NCBI GenBank assembly: GCA_932521025.1
Contig: OW051470.1
Coordinates: 4,822,501-4,886,500 of the forward strand
Direction: 5' to 3'
Source of the DNA: Oscheius onirici
Lineage: Eukaryota; Nematoda; Chromadorea; Rhabditida; Rhabditidae
DNA length: 64,000 nt
Numbering within the stretch: the first letter of the stretch is position 1; each line of letters opens with the position of its first letter. Below the pieces are notes generated by a model that made no database searches, had not been told where the DNA came from, and saw only the letters and a program-made list of their open reading frames with translations. A program made the position numbers and the translations under genes. Shown piece after piece: positions 53,951-64,000 of this stretch.

Positions 53951-55216
53951 CCTCCTGGAGGCGACAACCTGAATTGGATGGTCTTTAGAAGAAGGAAAAA
54001 GACGACAGCGGTCTCTCAAAACCGCAAGAAAACAAAGAATCGCAGAAACAGTTGTTTGTGGCCAGTCATACAAAGTGGTTAAAAGAGGAGAAAACGAAAA
54101 GTGGTTCGACCACACTTGATCCTTATCGATGGGGACAGAAAGTGTGCTTTGGATGCTAAGAGGAGAGAGATAAGGTCGAGTAGAAGGCACAATATTTTCG
54201 AATATTCCAAAATGAGTTAGCTCTTTATATCCTCGCCGATTCTCCCATTAGGATATATATAAAATGAGGAAAGCTAGTCGGAAATCAATAGCTAGTCATC
54301 CGTCCAATTCTCAGAGGAAATATTTGTCTAACTACCAGTCAGTCATACAGAGGAAAAACTTAGGCGGAGAAGGGCGCGCGCGTGTTCACTGTCAAGAGTA
54401 AACAGCCTGAGAAAGGATGATAGACGGAAGTGGACACTTTTTTCGATTCTTCTTTCGATTGCCAGTTTATCTCTATTACTAGCGAAAGAGTCAGGAATAA
54501 AAACAGTAAAAGTTGTTCAACTCGAGTCAAACTGGTTACTAGCCTCGCCTGTCAGCTGGCCCTGAGCCAATACGCAGAGAGATTTTCCTCCAAACGTCAA
54601 TAGCTTTAGAGGAAAACATCCAATTGAATGGATCAAAGTGAACGTCAGCCATTTTGTGTTTTCGCTCTGCACAAAGCAAACAGAGCTGACGGAGATACGG
54701 AGGTGTTTTTGCACTGATAGAGTCAAAGTTTGTCTACATCGAATTCCTTACATTTAGAGGAAAAGATTATATAGTCATGTCAGGGTGTATCTACTGTCAG
54801 AATAATTTTTTGAACTAACCTTCTGGACTAGAGGCGATGTACACTGGTAATCCAAATTTACTTTTGTTAATTAAAGAAAAACAAAAATTATTGAAATTTT
54901 GCAAAAGTTATGCTAAAATTATACAATTACTTGGAGAAACTCTCAAAATTTTGAAAGAGTTTTAGTCGAGGAGAATCGCCTGACTCTTTGACTGCTGTGA
55001 ACCGAATGAGTCAGACGTACACTTGAGCGAAGAGAGAGAGAGAGAACTGTACAGGCGGATGCCCGGCTGGCAACAACCGGGAAAGTGCGAATCGAAGCGT
55101 TGCGAAGCGGTGAATCCGCCTATCACACAATCACGTTTTTGTCTAGACCTGGCGAAGCGTCCTTTGAAAGGGGGAAGAACTTATTTGGCCTCCAGCCAGT
55201 GGTGTGCAAATCATGT
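53951..55216. other. intergenic region upstream of the flippase gene
   Basis: 5' flank of the P4-ATPase gene up to the tRNA. No further exon is supported. It contains a CGCGCGCG stretch near 54376 and a (GA)n run near 55029-55043. Confidence 0.5.
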
Positions 55217-55236
55217 GCTTCCGTGGCGCAATAGGC

Positions 55237-55272
<36 letters not shown>

Positions 55273-55289
55273 GAGCCCACCCGGGAGCG
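55217..55289 (+). tRNA. tRNA-Asn (anticodon GTT)
   Basis: 73 nt. The acceptor stem GCTTCCG pairs with CGGGAGC at the 3' end. The D-arm follows (TGGCGCAATAGGCAGCGC). The anticodon stem GTTCGG/CCGAAA flanks loop CTGTTAA with anticodon GTT. T-arm GGTGGTTCGAGCCCACC has five base pairs and the TTCGA loop. The discriminator is G. A and B boxes are intact, there is no intron, and it should be functional. Confidence 0.95.
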
Positions 55290-55622
55290 AAACTTTTGAT
55301 TTTTAGGGGGAACTTTTTGAACCAGGAACTTATCAATCGAAAAAGGGACAGGCATTTATCCTCACCCGGCAGCTAGGTGACCTTCAAAATGCCAATAAAC
55401 GTGCAACAGACAGGTGGGAGAGATTCGAATCGGGCATTTTCATTGGGGACATTGACGAAAAGCTGTTTGTGGACGCCAGGTAACGCTTTTTTTGAATAGG
55501 AAAAAGAGCAGTGGGGAGAGACAAAAAAAATCAATAGGGAAGAATAGAGAGATGGGAACGGAAGCAATTAGAGTGGGAATGAGTCGACGGGACAGAAATC
55601 AAAGCTCCGTTTATTTTCCAAA
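55290..55622. other. gap between tRNA and lectin gene
   Basis: No exon supported. A T-loop-like GATTCGAATCGGGC at 55423-55436 lies outside any tRNA fold. Confidence 0.5.
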
Positions 55623-56679
55623 TCAGACTGATGAAAACGTGACGGAAAATCCTCGGTAAGTATTAGCCGCATCTGATGTGAAGATCGCCATACCCATTGT
55701 ATAACTCATAGTAAAGTTGTATCCTTTGCTGTACGCTCCAGCAGCGCTGAAATTCTATGTCTCTGCCATACAGCAAGAGGTTACTAAATTTGGGCTGTCA
55801 ATGGACGGTATGCGGACGTAGTTGCCATACCATAGACAGAAAGATAGTCTTTCCCGGACTCGGTCTGGAAGTCGTTGAATACGACCCGGATGGCACTGAA
55901 ATATGATTGTGTTCAAAACATTGTTAAAGAACCTGGTTCCAGAGTAGAAAAAGTAGGCGCAGTTCATATTGTTAGGATAGTTTTGAGGGTAGTTAGGAGA
56001 GGAAATCTGAACAGAGTTATAAGATCGTACAAACGTACTGTGACTGGTGCATTCAAATGAAACTGAGCTCCACAGCCGGTGGCTCTATGATCTTCTGAAA
56101 AAGAAGATAAGAAAGGACTAACAAGAAAGAACTGTAATAGTTGATGTCGATGTCGTACTGACAGATGAACGGAGTGACGGAGTTACAGCCAACACTGACC
56201 CATTTCGAGTAGAAAAGACCATTCGTAGTGTCCATAATAACGCAGTTTCCAGTATTCGGAGAGGGAGCACCTGTTTAATAACATTTATTTCCAATTCTAA
56301 AAACCCACCTCCATAAAAATAGTCGAGAGATTTGACTGCACGTCCATCGTCGTAAATACAAGAAGTAGTGCTATTACAGGTGACTCCGAGATAAACCGAA
56401 TTCAGAGAAGTAGTTGCACTCGCCATAAATGTATTCAACTAAAACGTTTTAGGTTTTAAAAGGATGGTAACAAACGGATGGATCATCGATCATGGCCAAA
56501 GTGGCTCCGTCGGATTTGCATTGACTGGCGGCTTGAGCTTTGTTGTAGAGGTTGCTATAGGCCTTGTAGCAGAAGATGTAGTTGTTGAAGCTAGCCTTTG
56601 CGTATCCGGCGGGACAAGAAGTTGGATAGTCGGCATGTGCGCCGACGACCGCAAGAGCAAGGACAACTAACGAAAGCAT
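55623..56679 (-). CDS. secreted C-type lectin with C-terminal CUB domain
   Basis: Belongs to the large nematode CLEC family, often induced by infection. Signal peptide MLSLVVLALAVVGAHA. The C-type lectin-like domain starts CPAGYAKASFNNYIFCYKAY, then AASQCKSDGATLAMI, SLNSVYLGVTC, and ends NGLFYSKWVSVGCNSVTPFI then CQYD. The usual EPN/WND calcium-binding motifs are not evident, so sugar binding is uncertain. A CUB domain follows: CGAQFHLNAPVT, SSPNYPQNYPNNMNCAYFF, AIRVVFNDFQTESGKDYLSV, TMSYTMGMAIFTSD, YRGFSVTFSSV-stop (55623). Seven or more exons with 35-45-nt introns; the in-frame join near 55780 uses a GTAACC donor. The exon order CLECT then CUB is a common nematode arrangement. Codon use is like its neighbours. 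Confidence 0.88.
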
Positions 56680-57467
56680 TGTGCTGAAGACTATCGAACT
56701 TTCTTTTTTATACGAATGAACACACAGTCATTGCGGAATGTCGAAGAAATCTGCCGCTTTTATCATAATTTAACACAGTCACGAGCAGAGTTTCCGACAC
56801 AGTCATGAGAAGCGTCTGGTGCGATTTTGATAAGACTTTAAACTTTCTTTGTAAAGCTCTTTATACTTTGTTGTTCACAGTTTTTACTTTAAAAATGAGA
56901 TCACGAAAAAGAATGCGTAGAGTTCAGTAATATATTTGTACACCGCGCAGGTTGAAAATTGTCTCCCAACTGGTCCGAGTCCTAAACCACTTCTTTTAAA
57001 GAAAGTCTAAAATGCTTACCGTCGGGACATCTCATAAGTTGCTGTCTATGACTAAACTTGTAACTTTAGGTTTTAGAACATAAAAGGATTTGTTCGGAAT
57101 CCGTTTTGTAGGGAGGTTCATCTGTTTGGACTGAAACTTGGTCATTTGGGAGAGCACAGCAAACTCACAAGCTGTGGACATCTATAGGAATATCTCCCTC
57201 GAAGACTGCTTTTACCGCCAGTTCTATGGAGAATTTGATTAAAAGAGGGCACTTGAGAGTCTGTTTTCTTTTTAGTCGGTTTGGGATTAACACGGCATAT
57301 AATCAGAGGAACGCGTTTCTGAACTCTTATACATAATCCTTTGACCCACTCATTTCAAACTCACATTTTTCAAATAACTTGCTTCTGACAAGTAGTCGTG
57401 GTCCAGATACACAGAGTCGACATTGGCATTTTTGTCCAGACTGTTATCACTGACTTCGAATCTTTGA
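56680..57467. other. intergenic, no gene seen
   Basis: 5' flank of the lectin gene and 3' flank of the next minus-strand gene. No exon or RNA gene is recognised. Confidence 0.5.
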
Positions 57468-57937
57468 TCACTCGACTAAAATTTCTTTGCCAAGTTTTTT
57501 TTGAAACAAAGATACCGTATCTTCGAAAGAAGAAGTGTTTCCTTCCCAGGAAATTCCTTCTTCGACGCTTTGGAAGAAAGGGCCGTCTATGGTAGGCGGT
57601 TCAGTATTCATATATTGTGGACGGTTCTCCGTGCTTCCAGATACACTCGGAACATCAATTTTTTCCGAAGTCTTGTCTTTTGTTTCACGTTTTGTTTTTC
57701 TCGGTCGTTTAGCTGTCTGTAACTGCGTTTCAATAGCTTCTTTTCTTCCCCGTTTCATCGTTCGATTGAAGGACTGAAACATATAATTAATTTCCAAATC
57801 TTTTCTTAACTCACTCGTTTCCTTAAAGGCTTGAACATATAGTCTTCACTGGAAAGTGGTTTTGGGAAGAAGGGAGAACTCAGACCGCCGTCTTCTGGCC
57901 AAAATAGATCCATAATTAGATCAACTTCTTTAGACAT
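57468..57937 (-). CDS. 142-aa basic/acidic protein, possibly nuclear, unrecognised
   Basis: Two exons (57937-57815, 57773-57468) join in phase across a 41-nt intron. Exon 1 reads MSKEVDLIMDLFWPEDGG, then FFPKPLSSEDYMFKPLRKR. Exon 2 has a basic cluster (RTMKRGRKEAIETQLQTAKR, PRKTKRETKDK) that resembles a bipartite nuclear localisation signal, then an acidic Ser/Thr-rich C-terminus (DGPFFQSVEEGISWEGNTSS) and ends LGKEILVE. No domain recognised; a transcription-related role is inference only. The start lies after a TTTCAG acceptor-like site. Confidence 0.6.
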
Positions 57938-58638
57938 GACTATATCTGAAACAAAGATTCAAGAAGGAGCATAATTCGTTGCAAGAGGGTGTGAGATAGT
58001 TCGAATAAAGACAATCGGTCGAAAAATAAAACGACGTTTCTAACAGAAAATGAATTGAAAACAGAAGGAAAGAGAGGCTCATAATCGAGATTTTCAATCC
58101 GTTTTCCATTTGGAGATTGCCGCTGGGTGCATAAGAGAGTTTCTGTTGATAAAACAGCTGCGAGAGTGGGACTAGCAAAGGAAAAATAGTGCGTGAAATG
58201 GAGAGAAGCAGACAGGCGCAGAGAAGAGAGCAGAGAGGCGATCAACGTGACCAGACTCTCTCTCTCTCTCTTATAATGCCAATTTAGCAAGAACTGAGAA
58301 CAAGCTGATTAACCCAACTTTCAGCTTTTCATTGCCAGCATCTCTACGAGTTTTAGGACGAAACAGAAAAGTGTTCCGCACCCTGACTAGTGGAAATGTT
58401 CTCCGAGGCAACAACGGCCTCCTCGCTGAATTTGTATTCAGTTTTCATTTCCTTTCGGACAGACATGTGATATGACAAGATACGTGCCTTGCTAGAGCAG
58501 AACGAGTGCCTCAAATAGGCGCGATTAAAACCTTAAAAAATCAAAAAAAAAATCAAAGAGTAATCCGGAAGATCATTATATTTGACGTTTTATTCCCCAA
58601 TTAAAAACAAATAACCCAGAATGTAATAGCCAGGGAGA
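57938..58638. other. intergenic, includes (CT)n tract
   Basis: No supported exon. Holds a (TC)n run around 58257-58271 and AT-rich sequence near the 3' end of the next minus-strand gene. Confidence 0.5.
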
Positions 58639-61600
58639 TCAGTTGTTCTTCTTGCCTCGGTCAGGACCAGATGTCGGAACAGATTTGGCCACGGAGCTTC
58701 TTCGCGAGAACACTTTCCAGTCAGGACCTTCGATTATCCTTTCCAATGGTTTGTTGGAGACAGTCTCCTGACTGAAAGTCTTTGTCTCGAATGGGTCCTT
58801 GACTTCTTTCTCCTTTTCCGAGTTCTCTTCTTCAGGTTTGTTTTGGTTCTTTTTCAAAGCCATTGATCCTTTGACAGAAGCTTCGATCCACTTTTCTCTC
58901 TGAACGAAAAGATCGTCCAAGCTCTGCGAATAGTTTCTGAAAATAGTCATGTAGTTTTCAACAAAAAAATTCTATGCCTCGATGCATAGAACATATCAAT
59001 AATGTAGCTTTTATCTACAAAACTCGGCAGTACCTCCTCCCTCAACACAAAGATTGGCTGGCTAGGTCGCTGTGGTCTCGGCATCCATGGCATGAAGTGA
59101 CTGTCAAAATCAGGAAGTACGGAAGATCTCATATCGAGTGGGTGATATCCCAGCAGATCCGTCAATTCCTTGTATCTTCTCTGAAAACTTACTATCGGAA
59201 CAAATGACAAAAACTTACGCATTGCTCTTTCTCTTTGATCTTGGCGCCGATGGTCATAAAGGGAGCAGTCATGGCCAACCAAGCCTCTTCCCTCTTGTTC
59301 TTTGCCTTAAACATGTGCCGCTTATTTTCATTTAACACTAGTTACATTTTTTCGAGGTCTTTGAATAACAAAGATATCGTGGGTTCGAACTTGCTCTACC
59401 CAGACACTAATCCAGTAGAAAAGTTGTTCGTTCTGAGTATTTAGAACATGTTCTAGAGGCTTTTGGACGACATTCTAAACAGCATAAATAGATATTGTCT
59501 ATTGTTTCTTACATAAATACATTCGTCGGCAGTGTCTCCCGTTTCAAATCTTTTCAAACAATAGTCTTTCGTCAAGTTTCGATGTATCCAGTAGCGTTCT
59601 TCGTCTGTCAAATACCAATAATCAAAACTGGGGATATATGGGAAGAACACGCTCTCCAAAGGCTTCTTCTCATAAGCACATCAGACCTTTTATTTTATTT
59701 GAATCAGGGGGAACAACTTACTTCCTCCCGTGTCAGTCGACCCATTGGAGTAACTTTCGGGAGCCATTTCCAGTCAGGAAGACGACGGAAGACCAGTTTC
59801 TCCAGAAGAGTGTCGTAAGTGGACGAGACGACAAGAAGGCCTTGGACAAAACAGAGGACAGAGTAGAGACAACCGAAGAAAATGGAGGTGAGATCAATCC
59901 AAATACTGTCGACATAAAAGGAGAGCGAAAGGAAGAACCATGAGATGGAGAGGGCTATCGGGTTGAGAATAATGAAAGGAATGTTGCGACTGATCTTCCT
60001 CACGTGATCTTGCTTTCGTTCGCTCCAGTTCACCTCGTGCCAGAGACACATTTCCTTGAATTCAGCCTCCTTCAGCCATTTCCAAGAAGTGAGACCATAA
60101 CTGATATTGATCAGAATGATCATTCCTTGGAGGAAGATAATTGAGAGAAGTGGTCCGCTATTTGCAAAATCCCATATTCCAAAAGTTGTCGACGACATAT
60201 TCCAAAAGTTGTCGATGTCGAGTGTGCCACCAGAAAACCATCAGGGCCAAGAAAGGCCAGAACATCATGAACTAAAAAGTTTTTTTCTACGACCAAAGAA
60301 GTAAAAAACGGAGTACCATGAAAGTCATGTGAGGCTGCCTTTTGCCCGAGAAGTGGCTCCTCCTGTTCGGAAATCGAAATCCCAGAGATTGCTGTTCTCG
60401 CCCGAAACGGTGCGGAAAGTTTGGATATCCTCGTTGCCGTAGTAGAAAAAGACTGAAACGTTTAAAGGCAGTAACAAAGCATACCCAGACAAAACATGCC
60501 CTGTTCAAGGAAAAAAGCGATTCGACCCATCAGAGGAGTAATCATGAAGAGACTCGGTTTTCCGTAGAATGTGTTGAACATTCCTCCGACAGCCAAAACG
60601 GCTTGTCTCATTTGTTGGAAGTATTCGATCGGATCGTCACAATCCTTCAGAATGACAATCTTCGTGGCCAGTTTCAGAATCAACATGAGCAAGTTATTTC
60701 CGACCAGAATTCCAGCTGTAATACTTCCTCCAAAAATAATTGGAGTCTAGACTCATTTTCTAATATATTCATAGCTTTTCTTTACCGTGTTGTTTCCTCC
60801 AAACAAGGACACTTCGTCCAATTTGGTGAGACAAGTGGCTCCTCCTGTTCGGATTACACTGACATGTGGTCTCATCTGCCAACTGAAGACACTTTCCGCC
60901 ACCTTTACACGTGTCTGGACGACAATTGTTCGGAGCTTTCCAGCATGTAAATTTCTGTATACTTTTTGTTGTTTTACGAGTTGTAAACTCACCGTCCACC
61001 CAGGCTTACAATTGCAGAGAAAGCCATCATCGAGAACCGAACAGTTGGCTGTTCCTTGGTCACATTCTGAACAACTCTTTCTGACTGGCTGGTTAGTTGT
61101 TGTGTTCTTCTCAGCCTTCTGCACTTTCATCGTATCTTAACTTTGAATTATTTTTCTTTCATGGAATAAAATACCAGGGTCGATGCACTGAAGTCTAGTG
61201 GGATGCGGCAGCCAGTCACCGTATTGAGTACAAGTTGTGCTCACATTGTTGGTAGCTGGCAACACACATTGAATGCTGAAAACATGTCCAACGGCAAGCT
61301 GAACAGGCAAATCAGTTGGTTTAGGTCTGATGAGGGGTCCCATAGTCTTAAATATTAGAGCAACTGGGCAGGTTAGTGGATCACAATTTTCTGAAAGTTT
61401 TCCTAGAGAGAAGTGAGCAAAACATACTTAGTGCGCGACAAAGTGTGTGTGCTCCATGAACTTTGCTGTTCAGATGCTCAGTTTGGACATGGACATGAAA
61501 TTGTGTTGAATTCTGAAGAATGGCTAGAGAACGAAGCAGAGAAGAAATGGACTGAAGGAAACGGTGCATATTGAGCCAGAAGAGACCCGTTCCATTCTCA

Positions 61601-63598
61601 CCACTAGAATTATTCAATTTGTAATGATTGTCATCTTTTCACCTCATGTTTTTGAACAGACCTAAATTGATAGAACTCAGAAAATCCGTCTCATCCACAA
61701 GAGAAACCGACCAATTACTTTGGCAGTAGCTGTATATGTCTGAACGTAGTATGCTGGAGCCAGTTGATAGCAAAATTGATCTCCTTCCAAATAACTGTCG
61801 GGACAAACATTGCTGCAGTCTGTTCATTTTGAGAACAATAGACACTCACTTCTCCAATCAGTCGTAGTTGCAGAAGTGACAGCAGAAGTGGTCGAGGATG
61901 TAGAACTTGAAGACGAACTTGCAGTGTGAGAAGTAATCACGGTAGGAGTCATTTCTATCCTTTCAGAAAGAGTCCGAGGGGATGAACTGGTAGCTGGTAG
62001 TTCTTTGGTAGTCACTGATGTTGAGGGAGTAGTAGCAATTCTCGTAGATGATCTTTCTTTTGCAGACGATTCTGAGAGACTGGCCTCAGTAGTACTTCTT
62101 TCCGTTGTCATCGACGTTGCTGATGTTGAAGAAGCAGTAGATTTCAGCGATGTTCCAGAAAAGGTGATTTCCGTGTTTTCTTTTGGTACTGTCGAAGGGT
62201 TGTTCATTGGAACTGTAAGTGTACTTGACAAAGCCTGTATTTCAATGCTACTAGATCCACTTGTGGAGCGACTGGAACTGAACAAAGTTGAACTACTTTT
62301 CAGGATTGTCGAAGAAGAGCTGAAGGTAGAAAACTTGGAACTAGAAGAAGTGCTACAGTCCGTGATAGATGTTGTTGGAGTCTCGGAGGAGGAACGTGTT
62401 GTCTTCGTACTCGAAGGAGAAGTTGTAGAAGTAGTTGTTGTTGATGAAGTTACGCTAGAACTTGTTTTTGTTGTAGGAGACATTGATGAGGTGGGTTCTG
62501 AAGAAGAGACCGTTGTTTACAAAAATGTTGTTGGACTGGAACTATAAGATGTTGATAAAGTAGACCTGTGGAACCCCGAGGTAGAAGCCTGAAGTAGATG
62601 GGTTGTATAAACTTGTGACACATTTGCCGTGCTAGAGACGGAACTTCTCGAAGATGCTTCAATTGCTTTAGAAGACAGTGTAGATGATGATGTGGACTGC
62701 TGGGTGGCCTAACATATGTTACTTTCATAATCTTCAAAACTCACATCTGTCTGTCTGGTAACTGGAAAAGTAATCGTCGTCGTTGAAGACGAAGGCTTTA
62801 AATCTTCTGTTGATGGGTTCGTTTTGATCCAAGAACTTGTCGGTGATAAAGTTGTTGTTAAAGAACTGGATGCTGACGACAATTCAGTAGTTTCGCGGGT
62901 AGAAGAAGTAATGAGGGGTGAAACTGTCTGATCTGTAGAAGGTGCAGAAGAGGTTTTAGTCGTAGTTGTGGTGGAAGTGGATGATGTTTTGAACGTTGTG
63001 CTTGTAGTGTGCTTTTTGAGCTAGACGATGAGAAAGGCTGAGTTGTCGTAGAAGAACTGCTTGTTATAGACGACTTCGCAGTCGGTGTTGTAGCATCCTC
63101 TTTATTCGTAACGCGTTGAGTAGTAACTACAGTCTTGCTCGTGGTGAGTATTGCTGAAAACGTTTAGATACTATTTCCTGCTTACGTTTTATTGCAGTGC
63201 TCGTCGAAGTTGGCGCTTTGGTTGTCGTAGTGCTAGCTTTGCTGCTCTAAACTATTCTATATTTTGTAGACTGTAGTTACTACTCAACGCGATATCCCAG
63301 TAAAGTTCGTTCCAGTGTGACCATCAATTGACAAAGAGACTCATATGATCCCACACACAACATCAAAGTTTTGTTTTGAGAAGTTAGCGAAGTCTGCAGC
63401 GGAGTCGAGAGCAGCCATCAAACGAATAACCAAGTCCAAATCTTCCTCAGTTACAGGCCTAGGAGTTGTGGTAGTTGTAGCAGTCGTGGAAATATTTGAG
63501 CTGGCTACTTCCGAAAAAGTTGTAGTGCTCGCAGTAGACGATGTGGTCGAATCACTTGTAGACGTGTCTTCCAATTTCGCTAAATGTTTAAATACCAC
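58639..63598 (-). CDS. mucin-like, CCP and EGF domain multi-pass membrane protein (model uncertain)
   Basis: One long gene is the simplest reading, but the exon model is provisional. The 5' exons are Ser/Thr-rich and mucin-like (STASTTTFSEVASSNISTT; SSVTSSTTTTSTTSPSSTKT). A Cys-poor linker leads to a sushi/CCP-type segment (AVGHVFSIQCVLPATNNVST, YGDWLPHPTRLQCIDP), an EGF-like unit (CSECDQGTANCSVLDDGFLC) and a second (NNCRPDTCKGGGKCLQL). Hydrophobic spans follow (GSITAGILVGNNLLMLILKL; MITPLMGRIAFFLEQGMFCL; FMMFWPFLALMVF; GPLLSIIFLQGMIILINISY; FIILNPIALSISWFFLSLSF; FFGCLYSVLCFVQGLLVV). The C-terminal region is charged (REKWIEASVKGSMALKKNQN) and stops at TGA 58639-58641. The layout suggests a receptor or adhesion protein, but the membrane part resembles no GPCR class I know. 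The junctions around 60150-60400 and 60780-60860 have more than one in-frame solution. Confidence 0.5.
60173..60218. repeat. 23-bp tandem duplication inside the membrane-protein gene
   Basis: CATATTCCAAAAGTTGTCGA occurs twice with 23-bp period (60173-60195, 60196-60218), differing only at the last bases. Because 23 is not a multiple of 3 it would shift the frame if coding; one splice solution places both copies in a roughly 69-nt intron. Confidence 0.85.
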
Positions 63599-63779
63599 AA
63601 GTAAGGTAACAGGTCAGCCTGGCCTAACTATTATTAAAGTCTATAATCTTCGAGCTAACCAAGAACAATGACAGATATCCTTTCAATGGAATTCTCGAAG
63701 TCATATCTAAATTTTGGCCTCTTCCGTAAATCTACCTATTTGAAAAGTATGTCTGATTGAATAAACAGGTCCTTCTTTA
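63599..63779. other. upstream flank of the membrane-protein gene
   Basis: Short stretch between the most upstream Ser/Thr-rich exon and the MITE at the window edge; nothing recognised. The true 5' end of the gene may lie outside the window. Confidence 0.4.
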
Positions 63780-63997
63780 CCTTGCTAGGCCGAAGCAAAT
63801 TTGCGTTCTAATGATATGCAACAGTTAGGAAAGTTATAACATCTTCAGCCCAACTGAGGGTGCTCTGCGAGAGTGATAACCCTTTTTCAAATGCTTAGCT
63901 TATCACTAAAAGCATACTGATCACCAGAACGTTATAACTTCTCCGACCCAACTGAAAGCCCACATCGAGAGTGCAAATTTTATTCGGCCTAGCAAGG
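63780..63997. mobile_element. small MITE with inverted ends and TA flanks
   Basis: Starts CCTTGCTAGGCCGAAGCAAA and ends with the complement GGCCTAGCAAGG; the inverted ends span about 25-30 bp (inner part AAATTTGC against GCAAATTT). TA flanks both ends (63778-63779, 63998-63999). Internal direct-repeat blocks: GTTATAAC then CCCAACTGA at about 63832 and 63931. About 218 bp and non-coding; Tc1/mariner-like by the TA target. Confidence 0.75.
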
Positions 63998-64000
63998 TAA

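Noticed and set aside
55423..55436. tRNA-like T loop near the lectin gene
   Set aside because: No acceptor or anticodon stem can be drawn around it.
58257..58271. (TC)n tract as a possible satellite
   Set aside because: Simple short repeat, similar to those at 35011 and 55029; common and uninformative.
60769..60870. Apparent frameshift in the second EGF-like unit
   Set aside because: First read as a disrupted frame, but in-frame GT-AG alternatives exist (donor after CGAAGT, or an intron over the CxC part), so no break is claimed.
62512..62530. Premature stop in the mucin-like region
   Set aside because: A 39-nt GT-AG intron starting GTCCAACAAC removes the TAA and keeps the Ser/Thr frame open.
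62005..62547. 180-codon plus-strand Val/Glu-rich frame
   Set aside because: Antisense of the Ser/Thr-rich mucin exons; composition is the complement of Ser/Thr codons.

Overview
The window looks like nuclear DNA of a nematode. Genes are dense on both strands and cut by very short GT-AG introns, mostly 32-75 nt with a TTTCAG-type acceptor. Several start codons lie within about 10 nt of an acceptor-like AG with no upstream coding exon, as expected for trans-splicing or short 5' UTR introns. The most recognisable products match nematode or metazoan families: an HMG-1.2-type HMG protein, a calponin-like protein, an NCA/NALCN channel, a TAT-1/ATP8A-type flippase, a C-type lectin with CUB domain, and an IKK-related kinase. 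I cannot place the species. Where I walked splice sites, exon sums gave whole codons (ANKRD13-like 596 aa, PEBP-like 543 aa, Rab 216 aa, small HSP 225 aa, and the 206-, 163-, 142-, 96- and 86-aa proteins).

Layout. 0.2-5.6 kb: HMG-box gene (-) and ANKRD13-like gene (+), the latter with a mariner-type MITE in one intron. 5.8-8.6 kb: an intronless PTP-like pseudophosphatase (+), a small membrane protein (-) and an unrecognised 163-aa protein (+). 8.8-13.7 kb: Ariadne-type RBR ubiquitin ligase (-), calponin/transgelin-like protein (-), and an unrecognised protein open at its 5' end (-). 13.7-16 kb: dispersed repeats and a degenerate RNase H1-like gene (+). 16.1-18.3 kb: Gln-rich single-pass membrane protein (-). 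20.8-23.5 kb: TBK1/IKKe-like kinase (-). 26.3-28.4 kb: secreted two-domain PEBP-like protein (+), followed by a hAT-type MITE with an 8-bp target duplication. 29.9-36.1 kb: RNF121-like ligase, NSRP1/CCDC55-like splicing factor, a new 96-aa four-exon gene and a small heat shock protein (all +). 36.4-43.4 kb: full NALCN-type sodium leak channel (-). 43.4-47.6 kb: no gene seen, repeats. 47.7-54 kb: Rab6-like GTPase (+), two small proteins (-) and a P4-ATPase (-). 55.2 kb: tRNA-Asn. 55.6-63.6 kb: C-type lectin/CUB protein, small basic protein, and a long mucin/CCP/EGF multi-pass membrane protein (all -). A small MITE sits at the right edge.

There is no operon-like pathway: this is an ordinary eukaryotic gene neighbourhood with mixed roles (chromatin, ubiquitin, membrane transport, signalling, secretion). 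The most unusual items are the pseudophosphatase lacking its catalytic Cys, the degenerate RNase H-like gene, the small genes found only by splice walking, the three MITE-like elements, and the odd repeats in the large membrane-protein gene. I found no clear sign of a novel multi-gene system.
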